Shown here: piece by piece, positions 1 to 6,695 of the stretch | Layout of the letters: each line of letters starts with the position of its first letter | Numbering within the stretch: the stretch's first letter is position 1 | DNA from: Micropruina sp. | GTDB lineage: Bacteria > Actinomycetota > Actinomycetes > Propionibacteriales > Propionibacteriaceae | DNA length: 34,170 nt | Reading direction: 5' to 3' | NCBI GenBank assembly: GCA_018055925.1 | Contig: JAGPGQ010000010.1 | Span: 1 to 34,170 of the forward strand | The notes under the pieces: model-generated | The model's input: the letters and a program-made list of their open reading frames with translations, nothing else | Database searches by the model: none | Told to the model about the DNA's origin: nothing | Program-made: the position numbers and the translations under genes

Positions 1-294
1 GTCGTCAAGCGCGGGCCTCGGGAGCGCCCCGGCCTGGAAGAACACCCTGATCGAGTCGCGGTAGACCGCGATTGTTGGTAGCGCGCGGATTCCGAGTGAC
101 TCAGACAACTGGTGCGCCGCCTCGGTGTCGACCTTGCCGAAGAGGATATCCGGGTGGTTCTCAGAGGCTGCCTCGTAGACTGGTGCAAACGCCTTGCACG
201 CACCGCACCAGGTGGCCCAGAAGTCGAGGATCGCGATCCCATCCCGCTCGGTCACTTCGCGGAAGTTCTTGTCTGTCACATCAACCGTTGCCAT
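1..294 (-). CDS. trxA: Thioredoxin, C-terminus cut by window edge
   Basis: Thioredoxins reduce protein disulfides in the cytosol and are the usual electron donors of methionine sulfoxide reductases. The frame reads from ATG at 294 to base 1 without a stop (98 residues; the family has about 105-110, so only the last helix is missing). The active site is W-C-G-A-C-K (Cys30, Cys33) after the typical strand AILDFWATW; Ala replaces the common Pro, an accepted variant. The cis-proline context ALPTI follows near residue 77. The gene lies downstream of and parallel to the TetR gene, but a 249-bp gap with a perfect palindrome 30 bp before the start suggests its own promoter. MsrA and MsrB nearby are likely clients. 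Family assignment is firm; which disulfides it serves is inference. Confidence 0.93.
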   Translation of the reverse strand, partial: MATVDVTDKNFREVTERDGIAILDFWATWCGACKAFAPVYEAASENHPDILFGKVDTEAAHQLSESLGIRALPTIAVYRDSIRVFFQAGALPRPALDD

Positions 295-323
295 CTTCCG
301 TCCAATCGCTCGGCGACTCCTAA

Positions 324-341
324 ATGGACCCAAGGGTCCAT
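324..341. promoter_or_regulatory. Perfect 18-bp palindrome, probable TetR operator before trxA
   Basis: ATGGACCC-AA-GGGTCCAT is a perfect inverted repeat 30 bp upstream of the thioredoxin start. Its core is GGACC-N4-GGTCC, the same half sites and spacing as at 2502-2515 before msrB. It would lie at or just after the transcription start of a weak minus-strand promoter, a repressor position. The TetR at 544-1185 is the nearest candidate binder; that link is inferred. Confidence 0.6.
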
Positions 342-543
342 CCATATGATGGTTGCTCGCTCCGAGCTGCGCAACCTGCATGACTCCCGCAGTAGCTATG
401 GCTGGCTTCATGGGGCAAGCGGAGACAATACAGTACGTCCCCGCGCGTAGGGTCGTGAACGATTCTAGGACCTGAGAGTCCAGAAAATCTACCGACCCCG
501 GACGAGGCTCAGGCTCACAGCAGCCGAGCGAGCCGCGGCACAG

Positions 544-1185
544 TCACACAGAGCCACTCTCCGTCGAGTACGCACGCACCTGTGCGATGGCCATGTCGAG
601 GACCACCCGCATGGGACGGACGTCTCGGGCCGTCTTGGCGAGTAGATACCCTCCCTGCAGAGCAGCCAGCAGCCCGGTAGCCAACGCGTGCGCATCGGCG
701 CTCGCGGTTAGCACGCCGCGCTTCTTCAACTCTTCAATCGCGTCGGTCAAGAGTTGGAGCCAGACGTCAAAATGAGCAGCAATGACCTTTCGTGTGTCTT
801 CGTCATGATCAGCGATCTCATTCGCCAGCGCTCCGAGTGGGCACCCAAAGGCGCCGTTCCGGAGACCATTGCGCTCAACTAGCTCATCGCGCCAGAGTTC
901 GAGTCCGCGCAGCGACTCGACCCTCGTAAGGCGACGACGTTGCTGCGACAGCAGAGCCTCCGCGCGTGCCTCAATGACTTCCTTCACCAGTGCGTCCTTC
1001 TCGGCGAAGTGCTGATAGAGCTGCGACTTCGACGTCCCACTCGACGCACGGACGTCCGCCAGAGTCGTCGAGGCAACGCCGCGCTCGTACATCAACTGAT
1101 CGGCCGCCTCGATAATCCGTGCCTTCGTTGCGGCGCCGCGAGCCGTCAAGCGGCGCGGACGGGGGCCGCTGGCGCTGTCGGTCAT
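544..1185 (-). CDS. TetR/AcrR family repressor (paralogue of 9871-10494)
   Basis: A 213-residue one-component repressor. The N-terminal TetR helix-turn-helix spans about residues 15-62 (TKARIIEAADQLMYERG, then SGTSKSQLYQHFAEKDALV). The C-terminal ligand domain has the motif G-C-P-L-G-A-L-A-N-E-I around Cys115, the only cysteine of the protein; the related motif in electrophile-sensing TetRs such as NemR also carries a reactive cysteine. The second TetR of the window (9871-10494) matches it along its whole length, including the GCPxGxLAxEI segment and the ending QGGYLL-K-T-RD. Both are probably duplicates controlling the redox island. The palindromes at 324-341 and 2502-2515 are candidate operators. 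The ligand is unknown; thiol oxidation as signal is inference. Confidence 0.92.
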   Translation of the reverse strand: MTDSASGPRPRRLTARGAATKARIIEAADQLMYERGVASTTLADVRASSGTSKSQLYQHFAEKDALVKEVIEARAEALLSQQRRRLTRVESLRGLELWRDELVERNGLRNGAFGCPLGALANEIADHDEDTRKVIAAHFDVWLQLLTDAIEELKKRGVLTASADAHALATGLLAALQGGYLLAKTARDVRPMRVVLDMAIAQVRAYSTESGSV

Positions 1186-1418
1186 GCCCCAAGGCTAATC
1201 GTCTCGGATTGGTCGGGCGCTCTCGCCGGCACTCAGATGCCAACGACCATCCATGTGGACCACCCTCGCGAGCAGTCGACGAGAGCCTCATGCCGTACGT
1301 CAAGGACCAGGGCTTCTCACGGTTGGGCCAGGCTGCCCAGGCGACTCCCGTCGCGGCCCGTCGGGAGTGGAGAGGTGGATCTCGACCCCAGATGCCCGGG
1401 CCCAACCGCAGAACCTTG

Positions 1419-1979
1419 CTACGTCGCCACGCTGGGCGAACGCCGCTCAGGCAGCACCCAGCCGTCGCGGGGGAAGTGGCAGGTGTAGCCGTTCGGATAC
1501 TTCTCCAGGTAGTCCTGGTGCTCGGGCTCCGCCTCCCAGAACGGACCGACAGGCTCGATACTGGTGGCTGCCTTGCCCGGCCACAGACCCGACGCGTTGA
1601 CATCCGCGATCGTGTCGTGGGCGATCCGCTCCTGCTCCGGCGTGACCGGGAAGATCGCGGACCGGTAACTCGTGCCCCGGTCGTTCCCCTGACGATTCAA
1701 CGTCGAGGGATCATGGATCTGGAAGAACAGCGCCAGGATGTCGCGATAGCTCGTCCTCGAAGGGTCGAAGACGACCTCGATCGCCTCCGCATGGCCTGGG
1801 TGGTCGCGGTAGGTCGGGTGTTCGTTCTGCCCGCCCGTGTACCCGACGCGGGTTTCGAGGACGCCGGGCCGGCGGCGGATCAGGTCCTGCATGCCCCAGA
1901 AGCACCCGCCCGCCAGAACGGCTGTCTCCGCTCCCGAGACTTGCGTGATCTCCCCGCTGTCGTTGGTCCCGCTGGTCAT
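1419..1979 (-). CDS. msrA: Peptide-methionine (S)-S-oxide reductase MsrA
   Basis: Reduces the S-epimer of methionine sulfoxide in proteins and as free amino acid. It has 186 residues with the diagnostic GGCFWG motif (catalytic Cys26), the GYTGG segment and the later GTSYRSAIF and [15 protein letters not shown] blocks; the Cys of YTCHF is the only other cysteine and is placed to act as resolving residue. The ATG at 1979 overlaps the TGA of msrB (ATGA), so the two are translationally coupled. A longer in-frame reading upstream is only the shadow of msrB. Thioredoxin in the same island could regenerate it. Family assignment is very secure. Confidence 0.97.
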   Translation of the reverse strand: MTSGTNDSGEITQVSGAETAVLAGGCFWGMQDLIRRRPGVLETRVGYTGGQNEHPTYRDHPGHAEAIEVVFDPSRTSYRDILALFFQIHDPSTLNRQGNDRGTSYRSAIFPVTPEQERIAHDTIADVNASGLWPGKAATSIEPVGPFWEAEPEHQDYLEKYPNGYTCHFPRDGWVLPERRSPSVAT

Positions 1980-2452
1980 GCGGTGGCTCCCTTCGTAGAG
2001 TCCTGGTCGGTGTCGAACAGTGCACTGAATTGGCCGTAGCCCTCCTCGACGAGCTTGGAGGCAGGAACGAAGCGCATCGCGGCCGAGTTCATGCAGTACC
2101 TCTGGCCCCCGGCGGCGGGTCCGTCGTGGAACAGGTGCCCGAGATGACTGTCGGCGCCCGCCGAGCGCACCTCTGTGCGGATCATGCCGTGCGTCCGATC
2201 CGCCTTGGTCGCGACAGCGTCGGCGGCGATGGGCGCCGTGAAACTCGGCCATCCCGTGCCGCTGTCGTACTTGTCGGTGGACGAGAACAGCGGCTGACCC
2301 GAGACGATGTCGACGTAGATGCCAGGCTCGTGGTTGTCCCAGTACTCGTTCCGATAGGCCGGCTCTGTGCCGTCCTGTTGCGTCACCCGATGCTGCTCGT
2401 CGCTCAGGCGGCTGAGCGACTCAGGGGTCTTGCGGTAGTCGTTGGTGGTCAC
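1976..2452 (-). CDS. msrB: Peptide-methionine (R)-S-oxide reductase MsrB, one-cysteine type
   Basis: Reduces the R-epimer of methionine sulfoxide. I chose the GTG at 2452 because AGGAGG lies seven bases upstream; this gives 158 residues. The catalytic block is [12 protein letters not shown] (Cys120), preceded by [11 protein letters not shown]. Cys120 is the only cysteine: the usual resolving position in the SGCGWPSF block is Thr (SGTGWPS), and both CxxC zinc pairs of the zinc-type enzymes are missing. The sulfenic acid must therefore be reduced directly, by thioredoxin or by mycothiol with mycoredoxin. First gene of an msrB-msrA operon, with a promoter and a palindromic operator just upstream, divergent from the plus-strand operon starting at 2687. 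Confidence 0.96.
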   Translation of the reverse strand: MTTNDYRKTPESLSRLSDEQHRVTQQDGTEPAYRNEYWDNHEPGIYVDIVSGQPLFSSTDKYDSGTGWPSFTAPIAADAVATKADRTHGMIRTEVRSAGADSHLGHLFHDGPAAGGQRYCMNSAAMRFVPASKLVEEGYGQFSALFDTDQDSTKGATA

Positions 2453-2501
2453 TTTGGCTCCTCCTAGCAGGTGACGCGGCCGCGCCATCACATGCTGTAA
2501 C

Positions 2502-2515
2502 GGACCCGGCGGTCC
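2502..2515. promoter_or_regulatory. GGACC-N4-GGTCC operator between msrBA and the 2687 operon
   Basis: GGACC-CGGC-GGTCC repeats the half sites and the four-base spacing of the palindrome at 324-341 (GGACC-CAAG-GGTCC). It lies in the divergent intergenic region, immediately downstream of the predicted msrB -10 box. A bound repressor could block msrBA and perhaps influence the plus-strand operon. The TetR at 544-1185 is the suggested binder. Confidence 0.55.
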
Positions 2516-2516
2516 A

Positions 2517-2546
2517 ACTATTCCACATGTCCTGCGGTAGAGTCGA
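2517..2546 (-). promoter_or_regulatory. Predicted msrBA promoter
   Basis: On the minus strand TCGACT (-35, plus positions 2541-2546) and AATAGT (-10, 2517-2522) are separated by 18 bp. The inferred transcription start falls into the GGACC-N4-GGTCC palindrome. Both boxes deviate from consensus, so this is a moderate prediction. Confidence 0.4.
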
Positions 2547-2686
2547 GGCCAGACGATGCGTCGCCCCCGAGGCGGGGCGGCTGGTCTCGCGACGACCGAC
2601 AAGACCGATGTAACCAGGCTATCAAGGGCTGAAACAAGACTCTTCGGCGATGCAGTTCCGGCGACAGAGGTCGGAGAGGAAGCGAC

Positions 2687-3139
2687 ATGAACGAACCCGA
2701 GGACCTGGGTCAGGTGACAGAAACTGTGGACTCACAGGACCAGAATCAGGCTGGTGGCGCCTTCACGGACGCAGGCGAACGGCATCACGAGCCCGGTGCC
2801 AGGTCGACGAACCTCGAGAACGGCTCGTCGTTCTCGATCGCGGTGGATGCTCAGGCCAGCACCTTCGTCGCAATCAAGGATGGTGTCGAGTTCGGAGCCG
2901 TCCCGTTCGCGGAGAAGAACGGCAGAGTGACGCTGCTGGCGACCTCGATCCTGCCGGACTACCGAGGACAGGGCTTGGCGACCGAACTCACCCGCAGGGT
3001 GCTGGACAGCATCCGCGCGGAGGGCAAGAGCGCGACCGTGAGGTGTCCCGTGTTCCGGTCCTTCATCGAGCGCAACCCCGAGTACGCCGCCATGGTGGAC
3101 ATTCCGGGCGTTGGACGGGACGGTCGGGGCGATGTCTGA
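2687..3139 (+). CDS. GNAT-type N-acetyltransferase, YjdJ-like (COG2388)
   Basis: Predicted acetyl-CoA-dependent acyltransferase of the small Gcn5-related group. The first 45 or so of the 150 residues are polar and not conserved. The domain follows: a strand pair around [15 protein letters not shown], then the acetyl-CoA loop [17 protein letters not shown] (residues about 94-110), and the C-terminal signature [22 protein letters not shown] typical of this subgroup. ATG with GGAGAGGAAG upstream. First gene of a plus-strand operon that overlaps the next gene by 8 bp. Members of this group are found in many stress contexts; the substrate is not known. Confidence 0.85.
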   Translation: MNEPEDLGQVTETVDSQDQNQAGGAFTDAGERHHEPGARSTNLENGSSFSIAVDAQASTFVAIKDGVEFGAVPFAEKNGRVTLLATSILPDYRGQGLATELTRRVLDSIRAEGKSATVRCPVFRSFIERNPEYAAMVDIPGVGRDGRGDV

Positions 3140-3644
3140 GCCCGGCACCGAAAACCCGAAGCCGGTACTCGGGAGTCTCCGGTTCGAGAACACTCGCTTC
3201 GACCCAGACCTCACGCCGTTCCACGAACTCGCCAAAGACATGGCCACGCAGTTCGGCTACGCCGCAGAGCTGTCGGGAGACCGTGTCCTGCTACAGCTCC
3301 TCCGTCTGCGCGTCGCACAGCTCAACCCCTGCTCGTACTGCCTGATTCTCCACGCCGAGGTGGCGGCCAGGATCGGGATCCGGCCCGAACAAGCCGCACA
3401 CCTGGCGTCGTGGCGTGAGAGCACCATGTACTCGCCCAGGCAGAGAGCCGCGCTCGCCTACTGCGAAGGTCTCACCTCGTTCCGTCACGAGGAGATTCCG
3501 GCCCTGCACGAAGAACTGCGGCTTCACTTCACGGAGCGCGAAGTCGCAGAGATCGCCGCGGTCGTCATCAACATGAACGTGTGGACCCGCCTGAAGCTGG
3601 CTCAGGGTGCCACTCCGAGCCTGGCGTCAAAGGAGTCGCCATGA
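3132..3644 (+). CDS. AhpD-like / carboxymuconolactone decarboxylase family protein
   Basis: Predicted alkylhydroperoxidase-fold protein of 170 residues. The AhpD redox motif is visible as N-P-C-S-Y-C-L-I-L-H (Cys67, Cys70, His74), preceded by ELSGDRVLLQLLRLRVAQL; the second half RQRAALAYCEGLTSF is also typical of the family. Such proteins use the CxxC pair for peroxide or disulfide reduction; true AhpD couples to lipoylated partners, others have no known substrate. The start at 3132 overlaps the GNAT gene by 8 bp; an in-frame ATG at 3111 would give a longer overlap and is less likely. The stop overlaps the next ATG (ATGA). Confidence 0.88.
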   Translation: MSEPGTENPKPVLGSLRFENTRFDPDLTPFHELAKDMATQFGYAAELSGDRVLLQLLRLRVAQLNPCSYCLILHAEVAARIGIRPEQAAHLASWRESTMYSPRQRAALAYCEGLTSFRHEEIPALHEELRLHFTEREVAEIAAVVINMNVWTRLKLAQGATPSLASKESP

Positions 3645-4492
3645 GCCACGCACCAGTCAACGCGACCGAGCTGTCATGCGCCGAGTACACCGAGGAACTC
3701 ACCCAGTTCCGAATGGGTCTTCTGGATGAAGCCGACGCCGAGGTAGCCCAGCAGCATCTCTACGCATGCCCGGACTGCCGGCTGTTCACGCACCAGGTCG
3801 AGACCGTCACTGATCTCGTGGCTGATGCCGAACCGCATGATCTGCCCCATCTGCCCGACAGTGTCTCGCTCCTACTTCACGACATCGTCGACGGCGAGAC
3901 CGAGAGGCCCAGCGATCCCAGTGAGATCACTCGCCTCCTCTTTGGACTCGCCCGGAGTCTCGCCCCACACGTTGCGGAAGACCTGGTCCAAGAGACTCTG
4001 CTCTCAGCATTCGAGGAAAGCCCAAGGGGGTTGGACCCTCTGGCGCTCGCCCGGGACCTAGCCGATCGAGCATTCGCTGAGCCTGAGCCAACGGTACGGA
4101 GCCTCGACGACTATCGAACAAGAGCCGAGAACCAGACCGCCGAGCTGGATCCCGACGCTGATACTGCGGAGTTCTTCTACCCCGACTTCTACGACATTGG
4201 ACCCGATGCTGGACGCCACATTGACGCACCGAACCGCTGGGGCCAGACCAATACCCTGAGCCCGGACGACGAGGTGTTCACCACCGATCTGTATCGAGTG
4301 GTGGACGGCGCCGTCGCACGTTTGGCCGATCCGCTCGGCCAGTTGGTACAACTCGTCGACATCGATGACGTATCACTGGCGGACGCGGCCTACGTGCTTC
4401 GCCTCGACAAGGTCGATGCCGTCGACGCTCTGCATCGCGCTCGGATACACCTCCGCGGCGTCGTCAACGAGTACATGGCTGTCAGAGCGTGA
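3641..4492 (+). CDS. Anti-sigma-type zinc finger fused to degenerate sigma-70-like regions
   Basis: Unusual 283-residue protein. Residues 13-47 look like a ZAS / zf-HC2 zinc finger: Cys13, then His39-x3-Cys43-x2-Cys46, the form found in anti-sigma factors. Residues about 96-125 (LLFGLARSLAPHVAEDLVQETLLSAFEE) resemble sigma-70 region 2, and the last 60 residues (AVARLADPLGQLVQLV ... DAVDALHRARIHLRGVV) resemble region 4 of ECF sigma factors. An acidic linker lies between them. Start ATG 3641 has AAGGAG nearby and overlaps the upstream stop (ATGA). It may be a redox-responsive regulator in which zinc-thiol oxidation controls the sigma part, or a regulatory remnant that no longer binds RNA polymerase. 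Domain calls come from motif reading only. Confidence 0.65.
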   Translation: MSHAPVNATELSCAEYTEELTQFRMGLLDEADAEVAQQHLYACPDCRLFTHQVETVTDLVADAEPHDLPHLPDSVSLLLHDIVDGETERPSDPSEITRLLFGLARSLAPHVAEDLVQETLLSAFEESPRGLDPLALARDLADRAFAEPEPTVRSLDDYRTRAENQTAELDPDADTAEFFYPDFYDIGPDAGRHIDAPNRWGQTNTLSPDDEVFTTDLYRVVDGAVARLADPLGQLVQLVDIDDVSLADAAYVLRLDKVDAVDALHRARIHLRGVVNEYMAVRA

Positions 4493-4671
4493 CTGCGTCC
4501 TGCCGATCCAGCCGCCGTATCGAGGGCACTGGCGTGGTGACTGGCACCTATGTCCAGCGGATCACGCGCCGGTGGCCACGCCGCTCGGTCGGCTCTCTGC
4601 CAGGACACTCCGGCGACGAACTGCCGGCAGTGGCTCAAGACCATCGACACCAAGAAACGGGAGGTTTCACA

Positions 4672-5073
4672 ATGACCCTCGCCGTCTTCCGGTGCTACGT
4701 CGCGCCCGAGCAGCGGGCCGAACACGACCGGCTCTACAACCAGATGCACATCCTCATCCAACAGAGTCCTAACCACATCGAGCACAAGATGTTCACCGCT
4801 GAGGACGGGGAGTCGGCACTGGTCGTCGAGTTCGACGACCTGCAGAGCCTTGAAGAATGGGGCGAAAACCCCGACCACAGGATCGCCAAGGCGTCGGGCA
4901 AGCGGTACGTGTTCACGAGTTACGACGTCGCAGTCCGCGAAGTCGTCGAACGCCATGTCAAGAGCGATGTTCGTCCGGAACACCTACCCAGCATCGCTCC
5001 CTCGTCAGCGACGCCGACCGTTCGCGCAGGCCACAGTAGCGAGTTCCCGCAGGAGGGGCAGTCATGGGAGTGA
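4672..5073 (+). CDS. Antibiotic biosynthesis monooxygenase (ABM)-like protein
   Basis: 133-residue protein starting with a ferredoxin-like strand (MTLAVFRCYVAPEQRAEH) followed by EHKMFTAEDGESALVVEFDDLQSLEEWGENPDHR, the order and spacing seen in ABM / DUF1330-like dimeric barrel proteins. These include heme-degrading and quinone monooxygenases and many members of unknown role. The ATG at 4672 has GGGAGG eight bases before it. The 179 bp upstream carry an open continuation from 4489 that looks non-coding. Overlaps the next gene by 10 bp, so it is co-translated with the molybdoenzyme. The C-terminal 40 residues are extra and of low complexity. Confidence 0.65.
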   Translation: MTLAVFRCYVAPEQRAEHDRLYNQMHILIQQSPNHIEHKMFTAEDGESALVVEFDDLQSLEEWGENPDHRIAKASGKRYVFTSYDVAVREVVERHVKSDVRPEHLPSIAPSSATPTVRAGHSSEFPQEGQSWE

Positions 5074-5657
5074 TCAACGGCGGGTTCGGAGGACGGCATG
5101 GCTCCAGCGACCCGCGACTGCCTCCTGGGCAGACCCACGTCTACGACTGGCCGGTGCTCTCGACGGGACCCACGCCCAATGTCGACGAGGGCCGATGGAG
5201 CTTCACGATCACGACCGAAGACGAGGTCACGCACCGGTGGAACTGGGGTGAGCTTCAGGAGGTAGGCGTCGAAGACGTCGTCACCGATATCCACTGCGTC
5301 ACCCACTGGTCGAAACTGGACATGGCTTGGCGTGGCGTGCCCATGGACCGGCTGTTCGAGGATGTCGAGACCAGTTACGACTACGTGATGGTCCGTAGCT
5401 ACGGCGGATACACCACCAACCTCCCACTCGAAGACCTCCTCGATGGGCAGGCATGGCTAGCCACCGAGGCGGAGGGCGAACCCCTTACTCCCGAGCACGG
5501 AGGTCCGGCCCGGCTCCTCGTGCCCCACCTCTACTTCTGGAAGAGCGCGAAGTGGGTTCGAGGAATGGAAATGATGCCCTCGGACGACCCGGGGTTCTGG
5601 GAACAGAACGGCTACCACCTCCGTGGCGACCCATGGCGAGAGGAACGCTACTGGTGA
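5064..5657 (+). CDS. Sulfite-oxidase-like molybdopterin oxidoreductase
   Basis: 197-residue protein of the sulfite oxidase fold, the small single-domain type (YuiH-like). The molybdenum-binding cysteine is in DIHCVTHWSKLDMAWRGV (Cys78), followed by the LPLEDLLDGQAWLA and LVPHLYFWKSAKWVRGMEM blocks typical of this group. MGVINGGFGGR at the start is a common beginning in actinobacterial members. No signal peptide, so probably cytosolic. AGGAGG precedes the ATG. It sits directly before a ferredoxin-reductase-like flavoprotein and DUF6510, an arrangement I know from other actinobacteria, which suggests that the flavoprotein passes electrons to or from it. The substrate is not known; a sulfoxide or sulfur oxyanion would fit the neighbours. 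Confidence 0.88.
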   Translation: MGVINGGFGGRHGSSDPRLPPGQTHVYDWPVLSTGPTPNVDEGRWSFTITTEDEVTHRWNWGELQEVGVEDVVTDIHCVTHWSKLDMAWRGVPMDRLFEDVETSYDYVMVRSYGGYTTNLPLEDLLDGQAWLATEAEGEPLTPEHGGPARLLVPHLYFWKSAKWVRGMEMMPSDDPGFWEQNGYHLRGDPWREERYW

Positions 5658-6388
5658 TGACTCCTAGCCGAGTCCGGTGGCACCTCGGGCGGGTGCTCAG
5701 TCGGCAGTTTGAGACCGAGGCGGCCATCCGCCTTGAGCTGGATGTTCCGACCTGGCCTGGAAACGTCGCCGGAGCTCATCTCGACATCCGGCTCACGGCA
5801 CCGGACGGGTACCAGGCGTCCCGGTCTTACTCGCTGGCGTCCTCGGGTGAGTCGACACGGGTTGTACTGGTGATCCAGGAGCTGCCCGGGGGCGAGGTGT
5901 CGCCCTTTCTCGTGCGCCAACTCGCAGAAGGTGAAGAAGTCGAAGTACAAGGACCGCTCGGACGCTTCTTCGTCTGGATCCCCGCTGAGCCCGAGCAGTC
6001 ACCGGTTCAGCTCATCGCAGGCGGATCGGGGGTTGTGCCGTTGTTCTCAATGGCCTCAGCACGTGAACGTGAGCCGAAAGGCGCTGACTTTCGGCTGCTG
6101 TACTCGGTCCGCAGTCCGCGCGATGAGTTCTTCGCTGACGAACTGGCAGAACTCTCACGAACCATCGTCGAGATTGTCCACACGCGCGAATCAGCGCCCG
6201 GAGCGGGCCGGCCACCTAGACGATTGACGCGCGAGGCGCTCGCCGCGTCGACCTTTCCCGCATCGTTGTCGCCACGCATCTTCGTCTGCGGACCAACGCC
6301 GTTCGTCGAGGCCGTCGCGGGTTGGCTTGTCGAACTCGGTCACGACCCCGCACAGATTCGTACGGAACGATTCGGAGGCAGTCCATGA
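5657..6388 (+). CDS. Ferredoxin-NADP reductase-like FAD/NAD-binding oxidoreductase
   Basis: 243-residue flavoprotein. The FAD-binding barrel contains the RSYSLASS motif (near residue 57), the NAD(P)-binding half starts with LIAGGSGVVPLFSM, and the ending has RIFVCGPTPFVEAVAGWL followed by RTERFGG. No iron-sulfur domain is attached, so electrons must go to a separate partner, most simply the molybdoenzyme encoded just upstream. ATG 5657 overlaps the upstream stop; a GTG one codon earlier is equally possible. The stop overlaps the ATG of the DUF6510 gene. Confidence 0.9.
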   Translation: MTPSRVRWHLGRVLSRQFETEAAIRLELDVPTWPGNVAGAHLDIRLTAPDGYQASRSYSLASSGESTRVVLVIQELPGGEVSPFLVRQLAEGEEVEVQGPLGRFFVWIPAEPEQSPVQLIAGGSGVVPLFSMASAREREPKGADFRLLYSVRSPRDEFFADELAELSRTIVEIVHTRESAPGAGRPPRRLTREALAASTFPASLSPRIFVCGPTPFVEAVAGWLVELGHDPAQIRTERFGGSP

Positions 6389-6642
6389 CGCACGTCGACG
6401 GAAACGCCCTCGCAGGTGCCTTCGCGACTACTCTCGGTATCGAGATCACTGTGACGGTCGGTAGGTGCCGGAGCTGCGGCAGCTCTTTCAACCTCGCTTG
6501 CGCGCATGTCTTCATCACAGCCATGGGTGCAGTCATGCGGTGCGGCCATTGTCAGGCGGTGCTGGGCGTCATCGTCCGCGGTTTCCGAGAGACGCTAGTG
6601 AACCTCTCGGGCCTGGACTACATCAGGGTGCCCCACCTATGA
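6385..6642 (+). CDS. DUF6510 zinc-ribbon protein
   Basis: 85-residue protein beginning MTHVDGNALAGAF, the characteristic DUF6510 start, with two CxxC pairs (RCRSCG and RCGHCQ) that form a probable zinc ribbon. Its genes regularly accompany the ferredoxin-reductase-like and sulfite-oxidase-like genes in actinobacteria, as here. It could be a small accessory or redox-sensing subunit; no function has been shown that I know of. Overlaps the flavoprotein gene by 4 bp and the following micro-ORF by ATGA. Confidence 0.87.
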   Translation: MTHVDGNALAGAFATTLGIEITVTVGRCRSCGSSFNLACAHVFITAMGAVMRCGHCQAVLGVIVRGFRETLVNLSGLDYIRVPHL

Positions 6643-6695
6643 CTGGTCCGCTCGCCGCGATCGCGGCTTCTACCAGGCAGGGGGCTGCGGACTGA
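6639..6695 (+). CDS. 18-codon coupling ORF before cysS
   Basis: ATG 6639 overlaps the TGA of the DUF6510 gene (ATGA), and its own TGA at 6693-6695 overlaps the cysS ATG (TGATG). It encodes MTGPLAAIAASTRQGAAD. Perfect overlap on both sides suggests that ribosomes pass through it to reach cysS, which has only a weak Shine-Dalgarno sequence (CAGGGGG, about ten bases away). It contains no cysteine codon, so cysteine-dependent attenuation is not apparent. The peptide may have no role of its own. Confidence 0.4.
   Translation: MTGPLAAIAASTRQGAAD

Noticed and set aside
1255-1262. GGACC before tetR as autoregulatory operator
   Set aside because: A single half site; no GGTCC at the four-base spacing.
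1344-1368. Inverted repeat ACTCCCG / CGGGAGT after msrA as terminator
   Set aside because: Seven-base arms with an 11-base loop and no T-run on the minus strand; too weak to annotate.
4489-4671. Extension of the ABM-like gene to the GTG overlapping the upstream stop
   Set aside because: The added 61 residues have no conserved pattern, while GGGAGG stands correctly before ATG 4672.
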